DNA of 34,463 bases from positions 1 to 34,463 of IMG/VR virus record IMGVR_UViG_3300020419_000047. The stretch is one strand, 5' to 3'. Source of the DNA: a virus. The notes below the pieces were generated by a model that had not been told where the DNA came from, ran no database searches, and saw only the letters and a list, made by a program, of their open reading frames with translations. A program made the translations under genes and the position numbers. Below are positions 7,030-13,550 of this stretch, one piece after another (position 1 is the first letter of the stretch; each line of letters opens with the position of its first letter).

Positions 7030-7330
7030 AGGAACTTTAGAAGCTAAGTTTGATACAAAGGTATTTTCTAGCGGATTTAAAAAGAAAGAGTTTGTAGTAA
7101 ATACAGGCGGTGATTATCCTCAGTCTATTAAGATGGAGGCAGTAAAAGACAACATAGAAAAGATGGATAGTATTCCTGTTGGGTCTGAACTCACCTGTAA
7201 GATAGACATCAGGGGTCGTCTGTATGAAGGCAACTACTACAACAACATATTAGCTTGGTCAATCAATGTCGGTGGTGCAAAGACAGAGAAACCTGCTGAA
7301 ACTGTAAATGAGTCAGACTTACCCTTTTAA
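7019..7330 (+). CDS. DUF3127-like OB-fold protein, probable ssDNA-binding protein
   Basis: The 103-residue protein looks like a small OB-fold domain: LEAKFDTKVF, FKKKEFVVNTGGDYPQSIKM and VGSELTCKIDIRGRLYEGNY, as in the Bacteroidetes DUF3127 family. It ends in a flexible linker and an acidic tip, ESDLPF, closely resembling the bacterial SSB tip (DDDIPF) that recruits replication and repair partners. The position between DnaA-IV and the initiator gene fits an SSB role. ssDNA binding is inferred from fold and tip, not demonstrated. Confidence 0.7.
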   Translation: MEIKGTLEAKFDTKVFSSGFKKKEFVVNTGGDYPQSIKMEAVKDNIEKMDSIPVGSELTCKIDIRGRLYEGNYYNNILAWSINVGGAKTEKPAETVNESDLPF

Positions 7331-7353
7331 GGTAAGAATGTTAATTAAAGCAT

Positions 7354-7575
7354 TTGATTGTGAGATCGAATACTAAAAGAAAGTATGTGTCGAGGGTAGA
7401 TAAGCTATTAGAAGCCAATGCTACCCTCAACGCATCTCTCGGCATAGATAGCACCAAAACCGAGATTGAATCCATTAGAAAGGAGATAAGAGCCAATATA
7501 CGCAGGATTAAGGACTTATGTCCATACACACATTCTATTATTGATATAGATGATAATCATAAAACAAAAAACTAA
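7354..7575 (+). CDS. Small coiled-coil protein with non-ATG start
   Basis: The frame has no ATG: it opens after TAA at 7342 and can start at TTG 7354 or GTG 7360, giving 71-73 residues. The product is a basic N-terminus (RSNTKRKYVSRVDK), a long charged helix to about residue 52, then CPYTHSIIDIDDN. No family recognised. It abuts the next ATG without a gap. Either a non-ATG start is used or the N-terminus has been lost. Confidence 0.5.
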   Translation: MIVRSNTKRKYVSRVDKLLEANATLNASLGIDSTKTEIESIRKEIRANIRRIKDLCPYTHSIIDIDDNHKTKN

Positions 7576-7689
7576 ATGATTGTAACAAACAAAATAACAG
7601 GCAGAGATGTATCAAAAGAATATCTCGGACTTATGAAAGGATTAATAACTCGAGATGAGTTTGAGTTAATTACAATGACAATTAAATAA
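7576..7689 (+). CDS. 37-aa peptide
   Basis: ATG follows the preceding stop directly and the frame runs to TAA at 7687-7689. The product starts MIVTNKITGRDVSKEYLGL and ends ELITMTIK. Its layout (a short strand and two helices) resembles small phage ORFs that begin with an NKITG phrase. Function unknown. The immediate coupling supports translation. Confidence 0.5.
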   Translation: MIVTNKITGRDVSKEYLGLMKGLITRDEFELITMTIK

Positions 7690-7703
7690 AAAACTAAAAC
7701 ATT

Positions 7704-8372
7704 ATGGCAAAAAGAATGACAGACACAGACAAATGGAAGAAAAGATTTGTTAGAGAATTATCACCACAACACAAGCTACTTTGGTTTTACATATTAGATG
7801 ACTGCAATCACGCAGGTATATGGGAGGTGGATTTAGAAGTAGCTTCAATCCGTGTAGGCTTTGACCTATCACATAACCACCTCCCATCATCATTTGGCGA
7901 AAAAGTAATATCTTTTGACAATGGCGATAAATGGTTTATTCCTGAATTTATTGACTTTCAATATGGCGAATTGAATCCAAATAGCAATGTGCATAAATCA
8001 GTAATTGCACTTCTTGATAAATATAATCTTGAAGGGTATCTGAAGGGTTCACAAGGGGTACAAAGTACCCTTAATAATAAAGATAAGGATAAAGATATAG
8101 TTAAAGTTAAAGCTAAGGTTAATAGGTTTGTAAAGCCAACAATCGAAGAAGTAGCTGACTATTGCAATGAAAGAAACAATGATGTAGATGCTGAGAAGTT
8201 TTACGACTACTATTCTTCTAACGGTTGGAAAGTAGGTAAGAATGCAATGAAGGATTGGAAGGCATCTGTTAGAACTTGGGAAAAGAATACTACTCAAGAG
8301 CAGAAGGCATCACAACCAAAACAAGTATTAACATCTTGGCAACAGGCAAGACAACAGATTAACAATGGATAA
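7704..8372 (+). CDS. Replication initiator-like protein
   Basis: The 222-residue protein has an N-terminal winged-helix-like region (residues 1-95: DTDKWKKRFVRELSPQHKLL, GIWEVDLEVASIRVGF) typical of Bacteroidetes phage and plasmid replication proteins. A Lys-Asp linker follows (residues 114-139). The C-terminal helical domain (about 145-195: IEEVADYCNERNND, FYDYYSSNGWKVGKNAMKDW, VRTWEK) resembles DnaD/helicase-loader-type modules. It probably binds the origin and helps load the host helicase. The linker is encoded by a hairpin-repeat module (8032-8096), which recalls lambda O, whose origin iterons lie inside the gene. Start ATG 7704 is in ACATTATGGC context. Confidence 0.7.
   Translation: MAKRMTDTDKWKKRFVRELSPQHKLLWFYILDDCNHAGIWEVDLEVASIRVGFDLSHNHLPSSFGEKVISFDNGDKWFIPEFIDFQYGELNPNSNVHKSVIALLDKYNLEGYLKGSQGVQSTLNNKDKDKDIVKVKAKVNRFVKPTIEEVADYCNERNNDVDAEKFYDYYSSNGWKVGKNAMKDWKASVRTWEKNTTQEQKASQPKQVLTSWQQARQQINNG
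8032..8096 (+). repeat. Hairpin plus AAAGAT module, copy B (inside the initiator gene)
   Basis: AAGGGT occurs at 8032 and 8043, then GGGGTAC-AAA-GTACCCT (8055-8071) forms a hairpin, then ATAATAAAGATAAGGATAAAG. It encodes the KGSQGVQSTLNNKDKDKD linker. It matches copies at 3829-3900 and 14065-14130 in order and spacing. Confidence 0.8.
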
Positions 8373-8553
8373 CAAAAACAGAAGAACAGCAAGTGAGTAC
8401 ACTAAGAAGTACATTAAAGATATGCGAAACAACGCTACGCTAAAGCATAGAAAAATCAATGAGTACAATATGTACTATATGATTACAGGTTTTGTCTGTT
8501 ACGACAAAGCAGATATGAGAAGAATGGCTAGTAGAAACAATATGATAATATGA
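8365..8553 (+). CDS. Small basic hypothetical protein
   Basis: The 62-residue, Lys/Arg/Asn/Met-rich protein (MDNKNRRTASEYTKKYIKD...) overlaps the initiator by 8 bases and the next gene by 4 (ATGA). No membrane segment and no recognised domain. Coupling to both neighbours suggests a helper in replication. Confidence 0.6.
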   Translation: MDNKNRRTASEYTKKYIKDMRNNATLKHRKINEYNMYYMITGFVCYDKADMRRMASRNNMII

Positions 8554-8948
8554 TAGATAAAACAAAACAGGTTTGGTATAGATTTGCCAATGAGAGAGAG
8601 CAGCTAAATTTAGACTGCGTAGATATATTAAGTAAGTGCTATTTAATGCTAGGGCAGAAGCCTGATGCCGAACAGATAGTTATGATGTCGAAACTGCTAG
8701 TTAATGACCTGTCTAGGTTCTATGGCAGTATGGAGATGGAAGAGGTTATGTTTGCTTTTGAGCAAGGCATAAGACATTCTGATAGTGGTGGCTTTGTTAA
8801 TGTTCGTAATTGGAATATATGGCTAAAGGAACACAAAACTAAAGCTAATCTTAAAAGACAACAACAACAGCTTACTGATTATGAGAAGGATAGGGTAAAT
8901 CAAAACCTTATAGGAGAAACAATAAACAAAGCAAAAAGATTAAAATAA
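8550..8948 (+). CDS. Helical protein following the initiator, possible replication accessory
   Basis: The 132-residue, mostly helical protein has CVDILSKCYLMLGQKPDAEQ, LVNDLSRFYGSMEMEEVMFA and FVNVRNWNIWLKEHK. The pattern of a helical repeat ending in an aromatic FVNVRxWxxWL phrase occurs in small proteins next to replication initiators in flavobacterial phages. I cannot assign an activity; a helicase-loader partner is a guess from position. It is the last gene before the promoter at 8950-8980. Confidence 0.6.
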   Translation: MIDKTKQVWYRFANEREQLNLDCVDILSKCYLMLGQKPDAEQIVMMSKLLVNDLSRFYGSMEMEEVMFAFEQGIRHSDSGGFVNVRNWNIWLKEHKTKANLKRQQQQLTDYEKDRVNQNLIGETINKAKRLK

Positions 8949-8949
8949 T

Positions 8950-8980
8950 TTTGGTATTCCAAAAAAAAGTTGTATCTTTG
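8950..8980 (+). promoter_or_regulatory. Promoter with shared AATCAAACAAAA leader
   Basis: TTTG (8950-8953), 19 bases, TATCTTTG (8973-8980). The 5' leader GTATTAATCAAACAAAA repeats that of the 5250 promoter. It starts just after the stop of the preceding gene. Confidence 0.85.
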
Positions 8981-9011
8981 CAGAGTATTAATCAAACAAA
9001 AACAAAACTAT

Positions 9012-10076
9012 ATGAATTACAAACAACTACTTATCGACACCTTATCGGTGCAATCTTACTCAGGGCAAGAAGATTTAATGATTGCCTACATACAACAATT
9101 CGTCAAGGACAATGTACCTCAAGCTACCATCGAGGTCAAGGACAACAATGTCTATGTTACCAAAGGTACTGCTGACTACTATCCTTGCATTGTATCTCAC
9201 ACAGATACAGTACATAACATATACGCAGACTTCGGTGTGTACGAGAGAGATGGCGTTCTGTTTGCTTTTAGCAATGACACAGAAACACAAGTAGGTATAG
9301 GTGGTGATGACAAGGTAGGTGTATGGATTGGCTTACAGATGCTATTGGACAAAGACGTTGTCAAGTGTGCTTTCTTTCACAGCGAGGAGATAGGTTGTGT
9401 AGGTAGTTCTGCTGCCGATATGGATTTCTTCAAAGATGTAGGCTACTGCTTTCAATCAGACAGACGTGGTAACAAAGACTTTGTAAACAACATATACAAT
9501 GTTCAGTTGTTTAGCGAGGAGTTCTCGCAGAAGATTTCATCTACACTTCACAAGCACGGCTATGCAGAAACATCAGGTGCATTGACAGATGTATATCAAC
9601 TCAAGATCAATGGCTTAGATGTATGTGTAGCTAATATGTCTAGCGGCTATTATGCTCCACACACAGACAAAGAGGTTGTAGATGTTGCAGATGCTGCCAA
9701 CTGCTGTGATATGATTTCATCACTTATAGATTTGCTAGGGTGTAATCTATATGTTCAGAAATCACAAACACCATCTTGGGACGAGTGGTCTGATTGGAAA
9801 CCTAGAAAGAAAAATAAGTCTAAGTTTACAGAAAGGATTACATATACAGAATCCTATGATAGTATGGGATATGCCTATGTCAATGGCAATCTAGTTGGCG
9901 ACAAGCCTTATTCATACGATGATTATTCTTATGAAGATGATAATCTACTATCTCACGTTGGCAACTGTAATTGGTGCAACAGCAAGGTCTATACATCAGA
10001 CTGTATAGAAAACTCAGAGAGATATTGCATTGGCTGTGATATGATAGTAGACGATAGTCAAATATCAAAACTATAA
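9012..10076 (+). CDS. Clan MH metallopeptidase (M20/M42/M28-like) with C-terminal zinc ribbon
   Basis: ATG 9012 lies just after a promoter and A-rich leader; the open frame upstream (from 8970) is promoter sequence. The 354-residue product has the complete two-zinc peptidase ligand pattern: His63 and Asp65 (VSHTDTVHN), Asp99/100 (GIGGDDKVGVW), Glu125/126 (FFHSEEIGCVGS), Asp150 (SDRRGN) and His217 (YYAPHTDKEVV). The large M20 lid domain seems reduced. Residues 250-315 are an acidic, Tyr-rich linker. C319-x2-C322-x8-C331-x7-C339-x2-C342 forms a zinc-ribbon-like tail. Members cut peptides or acyl-amino acids in the cytoplasm; the substrate here is unknown. An intact catalytic set in an early phage gene is unusual. 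Confidence 0.8.
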   Translation: MNYKQLLIDTLSVQSYSGQEDLMIAYIQQFVKDNVPQATIEVKDNNVYVTKGTADYYPCIVSHTDTVHNIYADFGVYERDGVLFAFSNDTETQVGIGGDDKVGVWIGLQMLLDKDVVKCAFFHSEEIGCVGSSAADMDFFKDVGYCFQSDRRGNKDFVNNIYNVQLFSEEFSQKISSTLHKHGYAETSGALTDVYQLKINGLDVCVANMSSGYYAPHTDKEVVDVADAANCCDMISSLIDLLGCNLYVQKSQTPSWDEWSDWKPRKKNKSKFTERITYTESYDSMGYAYVNGNLVGDKPYSYDDYSYEDDNLLSHVGNCNWCNSKVYTSDCIENSERYCIGCDMIVDDSQISKL

Positions 10077-10080
10077 CATT

Positions 10081-10527
10081 ATGCAGACGACAATAATAAT
10101 TCTCTTGCTTATTTCTATTTTATATCTTATATTCGCACTCAATGATTTGCGAAACGACATTAGTGATATTCAGTTTAGAATGGATATTATTAAAAAGACT
10201 TGCGCAGATTACGAGAAAAGAATTAAACAAATAGAAGATGGCAAACAATCCCAAGCTAACAGAAGAGCGAGTACAGATAGCTATCGTAGAATATGTCAAG
10301 ATGCAATATCCAAATGCGCTTCTTACTGCAACAATGGGTGGTCAGTTTCAAAGACACTACTCACAAAGACTCAAAGCAAAGCGTACAGGATATTTGAGAG
10401 GAGTATCAGACCTACTTATATTCGAGCCAAACGAGAAGTACAACGGTTTGTTTATAGAGCTAAAAAAAGACAAGAAGTCTTATCCATCAAAGGAGCAGAA
10501 GTTATTCATTCAGAACGCTTTAGATAG
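10081..10527 (+). CDS. Single-TM coiled-coil protein whose frame runs deep into the nuclease gene
   Basis: ATG 10081 follows an ACATTATG context. Residues 4-20 are a membrane helix (TIIILLLISILYLIFAL), followed by a coiled-coil stretch to about residue 55. From 10238 on the frame overlaps the VRR-NUC gene by 290 bases and encodes a Ser/Arg/Lys-rich tail of lower plausibility, to TAG at 10527. The N-terminal part looks real (Rz- or spanin-like i-component layout is one option). The tail may be a by-product of a lost stop or a true overprinted sequence. Confidence 0.5.
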   Translation: MQTTIIILLLISILYLIFALNDLRNDISDIQFRMDIIKKTCADYEKRIKQIEDGKQSQANRRASTDSYRRICQDAISKCASYCNNGWSVSKTLLTKTQSKAYRIFERSIRPTYIRAKREVQRFVYRAKKRQEVLSIKGAEVIHSERFR

Positions 10528-10606
10528 AGGCTACTACGCTGTCTGCTGTAAGGGGTTTGACCATTGCAAAGAAACCATAGACAAATATTTTAATAATGAA
10601 ATCTAA
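10238..10606 (+). CDS. VRR-NUC domain nuclease
   Basis: The 122-residue protein matches the compact VRR-NUC form of the PD-(D/E)xK nucleases: an N-terminal helix ERVQIAIVEYV, then GYLRGVSDLLIF with Asp58, GLFIELKK with Glu74 and Lys76, Gln87 in KEQKLF, and a final YYAVCCKGFDHCKETI segment. Such phage proteins cut branched or structured DNA, for example replication intermediates or junctions. It overlaps the next gene by 11 bases and shares 290 bases with the TM-protein frame upstream. Confidence 0.85.
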   Translation: MANNPKLTEERVQIAIVEYVKMQYPNALLTATMGGQFQRHYSQRLKAKRTGYLRGVSDLLIFEPNEKYNGLFIELKKDKKSYPSKEQKLFIQNALDRGYYAVCCKGFDHCKETIDKYFNNEI

Positions 10607-10934
10607 ATACTACTACGAATACACAAGGAATATGAATGTTAAAGAAGCTACTGCTGAGGAGTTAAAGAGAGTGAACGACAAGTTGTTTAAGGAAACGACA
10701 GAAGAAAGAAACATACCTGACTACTACATTGGCTCTGTGTATGGATATGAAGCCCGTAAGGTTGTTGAGGATTGGAACTTATCATACAACATAGGAACTG
10801 CTGTTACATATTTATTGAGAGCAGGTAAGAAGGTAGAGCAAGGTATGGATAACAAAGCAAAGCATATAGAGGATATTAAAAAGACTATTAACCATCTCAA
10901 GTTTGAGATAGAAAGATTGGAGAATAATGGCTAG
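10596..10934 (+). CDS. DUF3310 protein
   Basis: The 112-residue protein carries the DUF3310 core at residues 50-110: YEARKVVEDWNLSYNIGTAV then TYLLRAGKK, and a helical DIKKTINHLKFEIERLE tail. The family is widespread in phages and is often labelled as nucleotide-kinase related because of its link to T7 gp1.7; the reaction of this copy is not established. It overlaps the methyltransferase-like gene by 8 bases, suggesting coupled translation. Confidence 0.75.
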   Translation: MKSKYYYEYTRNMNVKEATAEELKRVNDKLFKETTEERNIPDYYIGSVYGYEARKVVEDWNLSYNIGTAVTYLLRAGKKVEQGMDNKAKHIEDIKKTINHLKFEIERLENNG

Positions 10935-11424
10935 CAGCAATATAAGTATGTTGAGTAAAACAGGCAATAATATTCATTCTGATGAATGTTACACGCCTAA
11001 AGATGCTTTGATACCTTTATTACAATACTTAGATAAGAAATTAACTTATTACGATTGCACAAGTAATATAAGTTCTAACATTGTTGATTTTTTAATTAGC
11101 AACGGATTTAATTGTGTTTCTAGTAAAGGTAAAGACTTTTTAGTAGATGATATTCCAAGTGGAGTTGATGTTGTTTTAACTAATCCACCATACTCTAAAA
11201 AAGATAAATTTATTCAAAGATGCTATGACATAAACAAACCTTTTGCTTTGTTGCTTCCTGTGTCATCAATACAAGGACAAAAGAGGGGTAAGTTGTTTGA
11301 TATGTATGGAGTAGAATTATTGGTATTAAACAAAAGAATTGACTTTACAGGTAAAGGCTCTCCACATTTCGGAGTGGCTTGGTTTTGTAAACAAATATTG
11401 CCAAACAAAATAATATTTAAGTAA
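10927..11424 (+). CDS. Orphan N6-adenine methyltransferase-like protein
   Basis: The 165-residue protein has the catalytic NPPY motif (residues 86-89, VVLTNPPYSKKDKF) of N6-adenine or related amino methyltransferases, preceded by ECYTPKDALIPLLQYL. The usual SAM-binding glycine-rich motif I is replaced by YYDCTSNISSNIVD (42-54), so cofactor binding is uncertain. The C-terminal part (FALLLPVSSIQGQKRG, FGVAWFCK) matches a compact phage family. No partner restriction gene is visible. It could methylate phage DNA to evade restriction, or be catalytically altered. Confidence 0.65.
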   Translation: MASSNISMLSKTGNNIHSDECYTPKDALIPLLQYLDKKLTYYDCTSNISSNIVDFLISNGFNCVSSKGKDFLVDDIPSGVDVVLTNPPYSKKDKFIQRCYDINKPFALLLPVSSIQGQKRGKLFDMYGVELLVLNKRIDFTGKGSPHFGVAWFCKQILPNKIIFK

Positions 11425-11434
11425 TAAAAAAGAT

Positions 11435-11632
11435 ATGAGCGTTAATATATACGACAGGAAAGACCGTAGAGGTGGGGGCTATGCCAAGCGCAAGTTTACC
11501 TTAGAGGAGGCGGAGTCTATACGGGGGGAGTATAGGGAGGGGGGTATAAGTCAGACCAAACTCGCTAAGAAGTATGGTGTATCTCAGCCCATCATCAATA
11601 TGATTATCAAATGCAAAACATATAATAGTTAA
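11435..11632 (+). CDS. Small HTH protein of resolvase-like type, unusual base composition
   Basis: The 65-residue basic protein ends in an HTH of the Hin/resolvase class: SQTKLAKKYGVSQPIINMII (residues 39-58). The N-terminus is Arg/Gly-rich (YDRKDRRGGGYAKRK). The DNA is markedly G-rich (for example ACGGGGGGAGTATAGGGAGG), unlike its AT-rich neighbours, suggesting recent acquisition. It probably binds DNA as a regulator; no catalytic recombinase domain is present. Confidence 0.65.
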   Translation: MSVNIYDRKDRRGGGYAKRKFTLEEAESIRGEYREGGISQTKLAKKYGVSQPIINMIIKCKTYNS

Positions 11633-11637
11633 ATAAA

Positions 11638-11669
11638 TTTGCATAACTAAAAAAAAGTTTGTATATTTG
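11638..11669 (+). promoter_or_regulatory. Promoter with repeated ACTAAA leader
   Basis: TTTG (11638-11641), 20 bases, TATATTTG (11662-11669). The leader contains TTAATCAAAC, then four ACTAAA repeats and CATTATG. Confidence 0.85.
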
Positions 11670-11717
11670 TTTCATATTGTTAATCAAACTAAAACTAAAA
11701 CTAAAACTAAAAACATT

Positions 11718-11930
11718 ATGAAAGATAACAGAAGCATCAAAGACTCTTACTACATAGAGCAAGACAACTACACACTAGAAGTGTTCTACCACTACTACTC
11801 AGAGAGAGATACTAACTACGAAGAGTTAGAAATAGAAAAGGTTATACTCAATGGAGATACAGATGTAACAGGCCTGTATTGGGATTACATTGATTTAGAA
11901 GATGAGATTATGAATTCATTAGACTTGTAA
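11718..11930 (+). CDS. Small acidic protein
   Basis: The open frame begins earlier, but the leader from 11670 to 11717 is A-rich repeat, so ATG 11718 (MKDNRSIKDSYYIEQDN...) is chosen, giving 70 residues. The protein is very acidic with many Tyr (YHYYSERDTNYEELEIEK, DLEDEIMNSLDL). Small, acidic, strongly expressed early proteins in phages are often inhibitors of host nucleic-acid-binding proteins; that is only an analogy here. It has its own promoter and a terminator directly after. Confidence 0.7.
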   Translation: MKDNRSIKDSYYIEQDNYTLEVFYHYYSERDTNYEELEIEKVILNGDTDVTGLYWDYIDLEDEIMNSLDL

Positions 11931-11944
11931 TTATGTTTTTGTTT

Positions 11945-11983
11945 AGAGGGTCGGTGAAACTGCTTTGCCGCCCTCTTTTTTTT
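11945..11983 (+). terminator. Intrinsic terminator
   Basis: AGAGGG-T-CGG (11945-11954) pairs with CCG-CCCTCT (11968-11976) with one bulged T, followed by a run of eight T. The loop contains TGAAACTGC. Confidence 0.85.
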
Positions 11984-12029
11984 ACAGCCACTGAAACTGC
12001 CACCGCCATGAAACTGCCCTGAAACTGCC
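11955..12029 (+). repeat. Four TGAAACTGC(C/T) direct repeats in a C-rich patch
   Basis: Copies at 11955-11964, 11992-12001, 12009-12018 and 12020-12029, irregularly spaced. The core is the same as the coding tandem repeat at 3183. Confidence 0.85.
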
Positions 12030-12143
12030 ATCGACCTGCCTTTTTTTTAGCCCCGCCCATTTTTGAGTTTTCAACATTTTCATTGTTAATAACTTTTTAT
12101 TGTATTTTTCTTGCATATTAAAAAGTTTTGATTCTGTAAATTT
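11984..12143. other. Candidate replication origin region (no gene)
   Basis: This is non-coding sequence between the terminator and the promoter at 12144. A C-rich patch with TGAAACTGCC repeats is followed by a strongly AT-rich stretch. TTTTCAACA (12068-12076) and the inverse of TTATTAACA (12084-12092) are DnaA-box-like (TTATCCACA with two mismatches each) in opposite orientation. Repeats, DnaA-like boxes and an adjacent AT-rich region fit an origin, and the phage encodes a DnaA domain IV protein. This is inference only. Confidence 0.35.
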
Positions 12144-12176
12144 TTTGTTGTATGTATTAAATTTTTTGTATCTTTG
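12144..12176 (+). promoter_or_regulatory. Promoter for the accessory genes at 12.2-13.7 kb
   Basis: TTTG (12144-12147), 21 bases, TATCTTTG (12169-12176). The spacing is slightly long; GTTG at 12147-12150 gives 18. The leader CATATTAATAAACAAAAAA matches the shared leader type. Confidence 0.7.
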
Positions 12177-12202
12177 AGGCATATTAATAAACAAAAAAAA
12201 TT

Positions 12203-12421
12203 ATGACAAATTACGTTTTCAATCTCAATCACTTAGAGCTACTTGATAAAGTGGCGGACGCTCAAGGCGTTAATTATTTAAAAAACTTAATGTATAACAA
12301 TAATTCCGATGGTATATATTGCTATTGGTTGTCTGATGATGATAGCCACTTAGAAAGCAGACGACTATCTAAAGAACTAGAAAAAAAGTTAATCGAATCC
12401 TTAACCCCTTTAAACTTTTAA
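12203..12421 (+). CDS. Small hypothetical protein
   Basis: The 72-residue acidic protein (MTNYVFNLNHLELLDKVADAQ...) has a helical N-terminus, an aromatic middle (GIYCYWLSDDDSH) and an amphipathic C-terminal helix (LSKELEKKLIESL). No family recognised. It is the first gene of the accessory unit and lies 4 bases before the next ATG. Codon use (GCGGAC, GGCGTT) looks different from the replication operon. Confidence 0.65.
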   Translation: MTNYVFNLNHLELLDKVADAQGVNYLKNLMYNNNSDGIYCYWLSDDDSHLESRRLSKELEKKLIESLTPLNF

Positions 12422-12425
12422 TACT

Positions 12426-13526
12426 ATGAGATATTCAGTAAATCAATTACTCAAAATAGCTATTAAAGATATTGAATCTTTAGGATATAAAAAAAAGCAA
12501 TACAGCGAAAATACGCCCATTAAGTTAGGATTTAGTCAATCGGATTTTACAAAGGTTAGCTATATAACCGAAAAAAGACAAAATGACTTAATTTTTAATC
12601 ATGTTATTGACACAAAAGTATTTACAAAAGAAAATAGAAAAAAGTATTTCTATCATACTACTATTGAAAAATTGATAAATAAATATTTCAAGGATGTTGT
12701 TTCGGATTGTTACAAAAGCCAAGAGATTATCCAGCAATTAAAAAAGCATTTATTTGATTTAAAAAAATTGGATTTGAAAATTTACGAGGGTAGCGAGATA
12801 GCCACTATTTATTCAAGTGATGCCAACGCTATTAGTTCTATGAGTTGTATGCAAGGCAAACCTCAAAGCTATTTCGAAATTTTTTCAGATTTACCCGTTA
12901 AGATGTACGCTATTATTGAGGGCGGGATTTTATATGCTCGTTGTCTAGTTTGGGAAGTTAATCGATCTTATTGGGCTAAGTCAAAAATATACATTGATAG
13001 AATATACACTTATGCCCATAATGAACCGCTGTCGAATCATATATATAAAAGAATGATTCAACAAATTATGCGAATGAATAAGATTGATAAGAGCGAAAAA
13101 ATACACGCCTATAATTTTAGACATATTAACTCGGACGATTTGAAAGGTTTTTCTTATTGCCCATTTAACGAAGTGCATTTCAAGTCTATGAGTTTAGATG
13201 ATTTTAATCATTTTCCATATATGGACACCTTCCAATATGGTAATGATTATGACGATTTACTTTCTATTGATCAGGAAGATTCTTCTTCTCATTTATTAGA
13301 CTCTACGTCGGGCGGATACTCTGAAGTTGATTCATTCTCTTGTGAGTGTTGCGGGGCTGAAATGACAGAAGATGAGCAAATCTACTGCGAAGATGTAACG
13401 GAAACACGCTGTGAAGATTGCGTAAGATATTCAGAGGTGGACGGAAGTTATTATGCCGAAGAAAATTGTACTTATATCGGTGGTAATGTTAATAGCTATG
13501 TGCATAACCGAGATATTAACAATTAA
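12426..13526 (+). CDS. Phage accessory protein with C-terminal zinc-ribbon-like cluster
   Basis: The 366-residue protein has motifs I associate with a phage family of unknown function: SCMQGK (140-145) followed by SYFEIFSDLPVKMYAIIEGG, a CLVW phrase (173-176) and IYIDRIYT (188-195). The C-terminus holds Cys306, 308, 309, 321, 329, 332 (CECCG...YCED...CEDC), a zinc-ribbon-like layout resembling the tail of the peptidase at 9012. No known enzymatic motif is clear. Codon use differs from neighbours, with more CG-containing codons, suggesting a transferred cargo gene. Confidence 0.7.
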   Translation: MRYSVNQLLKIAIKDIESLGYKKKQYSENTPIKLGFSQSDFTKVSYITEKRQNDLIFNHVIDTKVFTKENRKKYFYHTTIEKLINKYFKDVVSDCYKSQEIIQQLKKHLFDLKKLDLKIYEGSEIATIYSSDANAISSMSCMQGKPQSYFEIFSDLPVKMYAIIEGGILYARCLVWEVNRSYWAKSKIYIDRIYTYAHNEPLSNHIYKRMIQQIMRMNKIDKSEKIHAYNFRHINSDDLKGFSYCPFNEVHFKSMSLDDFNHFPYMDTFQYGNDYDDLLSIDQEDSSSHLLDSTSGGYSEVDSFSCECCGAEMTEDEQIYCEDVTETRCEDCVRYSEVDGSYYAEENCTYIGGNVNSYVHNRDINN

Positions 13527-13550
13527 TTTATTAACCTAATTTTAAACATT

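Noticed and set aside
8951-9294. Two + strand ORFs (8951-9175 and 9082-9294) in other frames
   Set aside because: They overlap the promoter and the well-supported peptidase gene and lack sensible composition.
11435-11632. Integrase or resolvase gene
   Set aside because: Only the HTH is present; no catalytic serine domain and the protein is 65 residues.
11982-12194. Minus-strand 70-aa ORF across the candidate origin
   Set aside because: Low-complexity Lys/Phe/Trp product from AT-rich DNA with no conserved motif.
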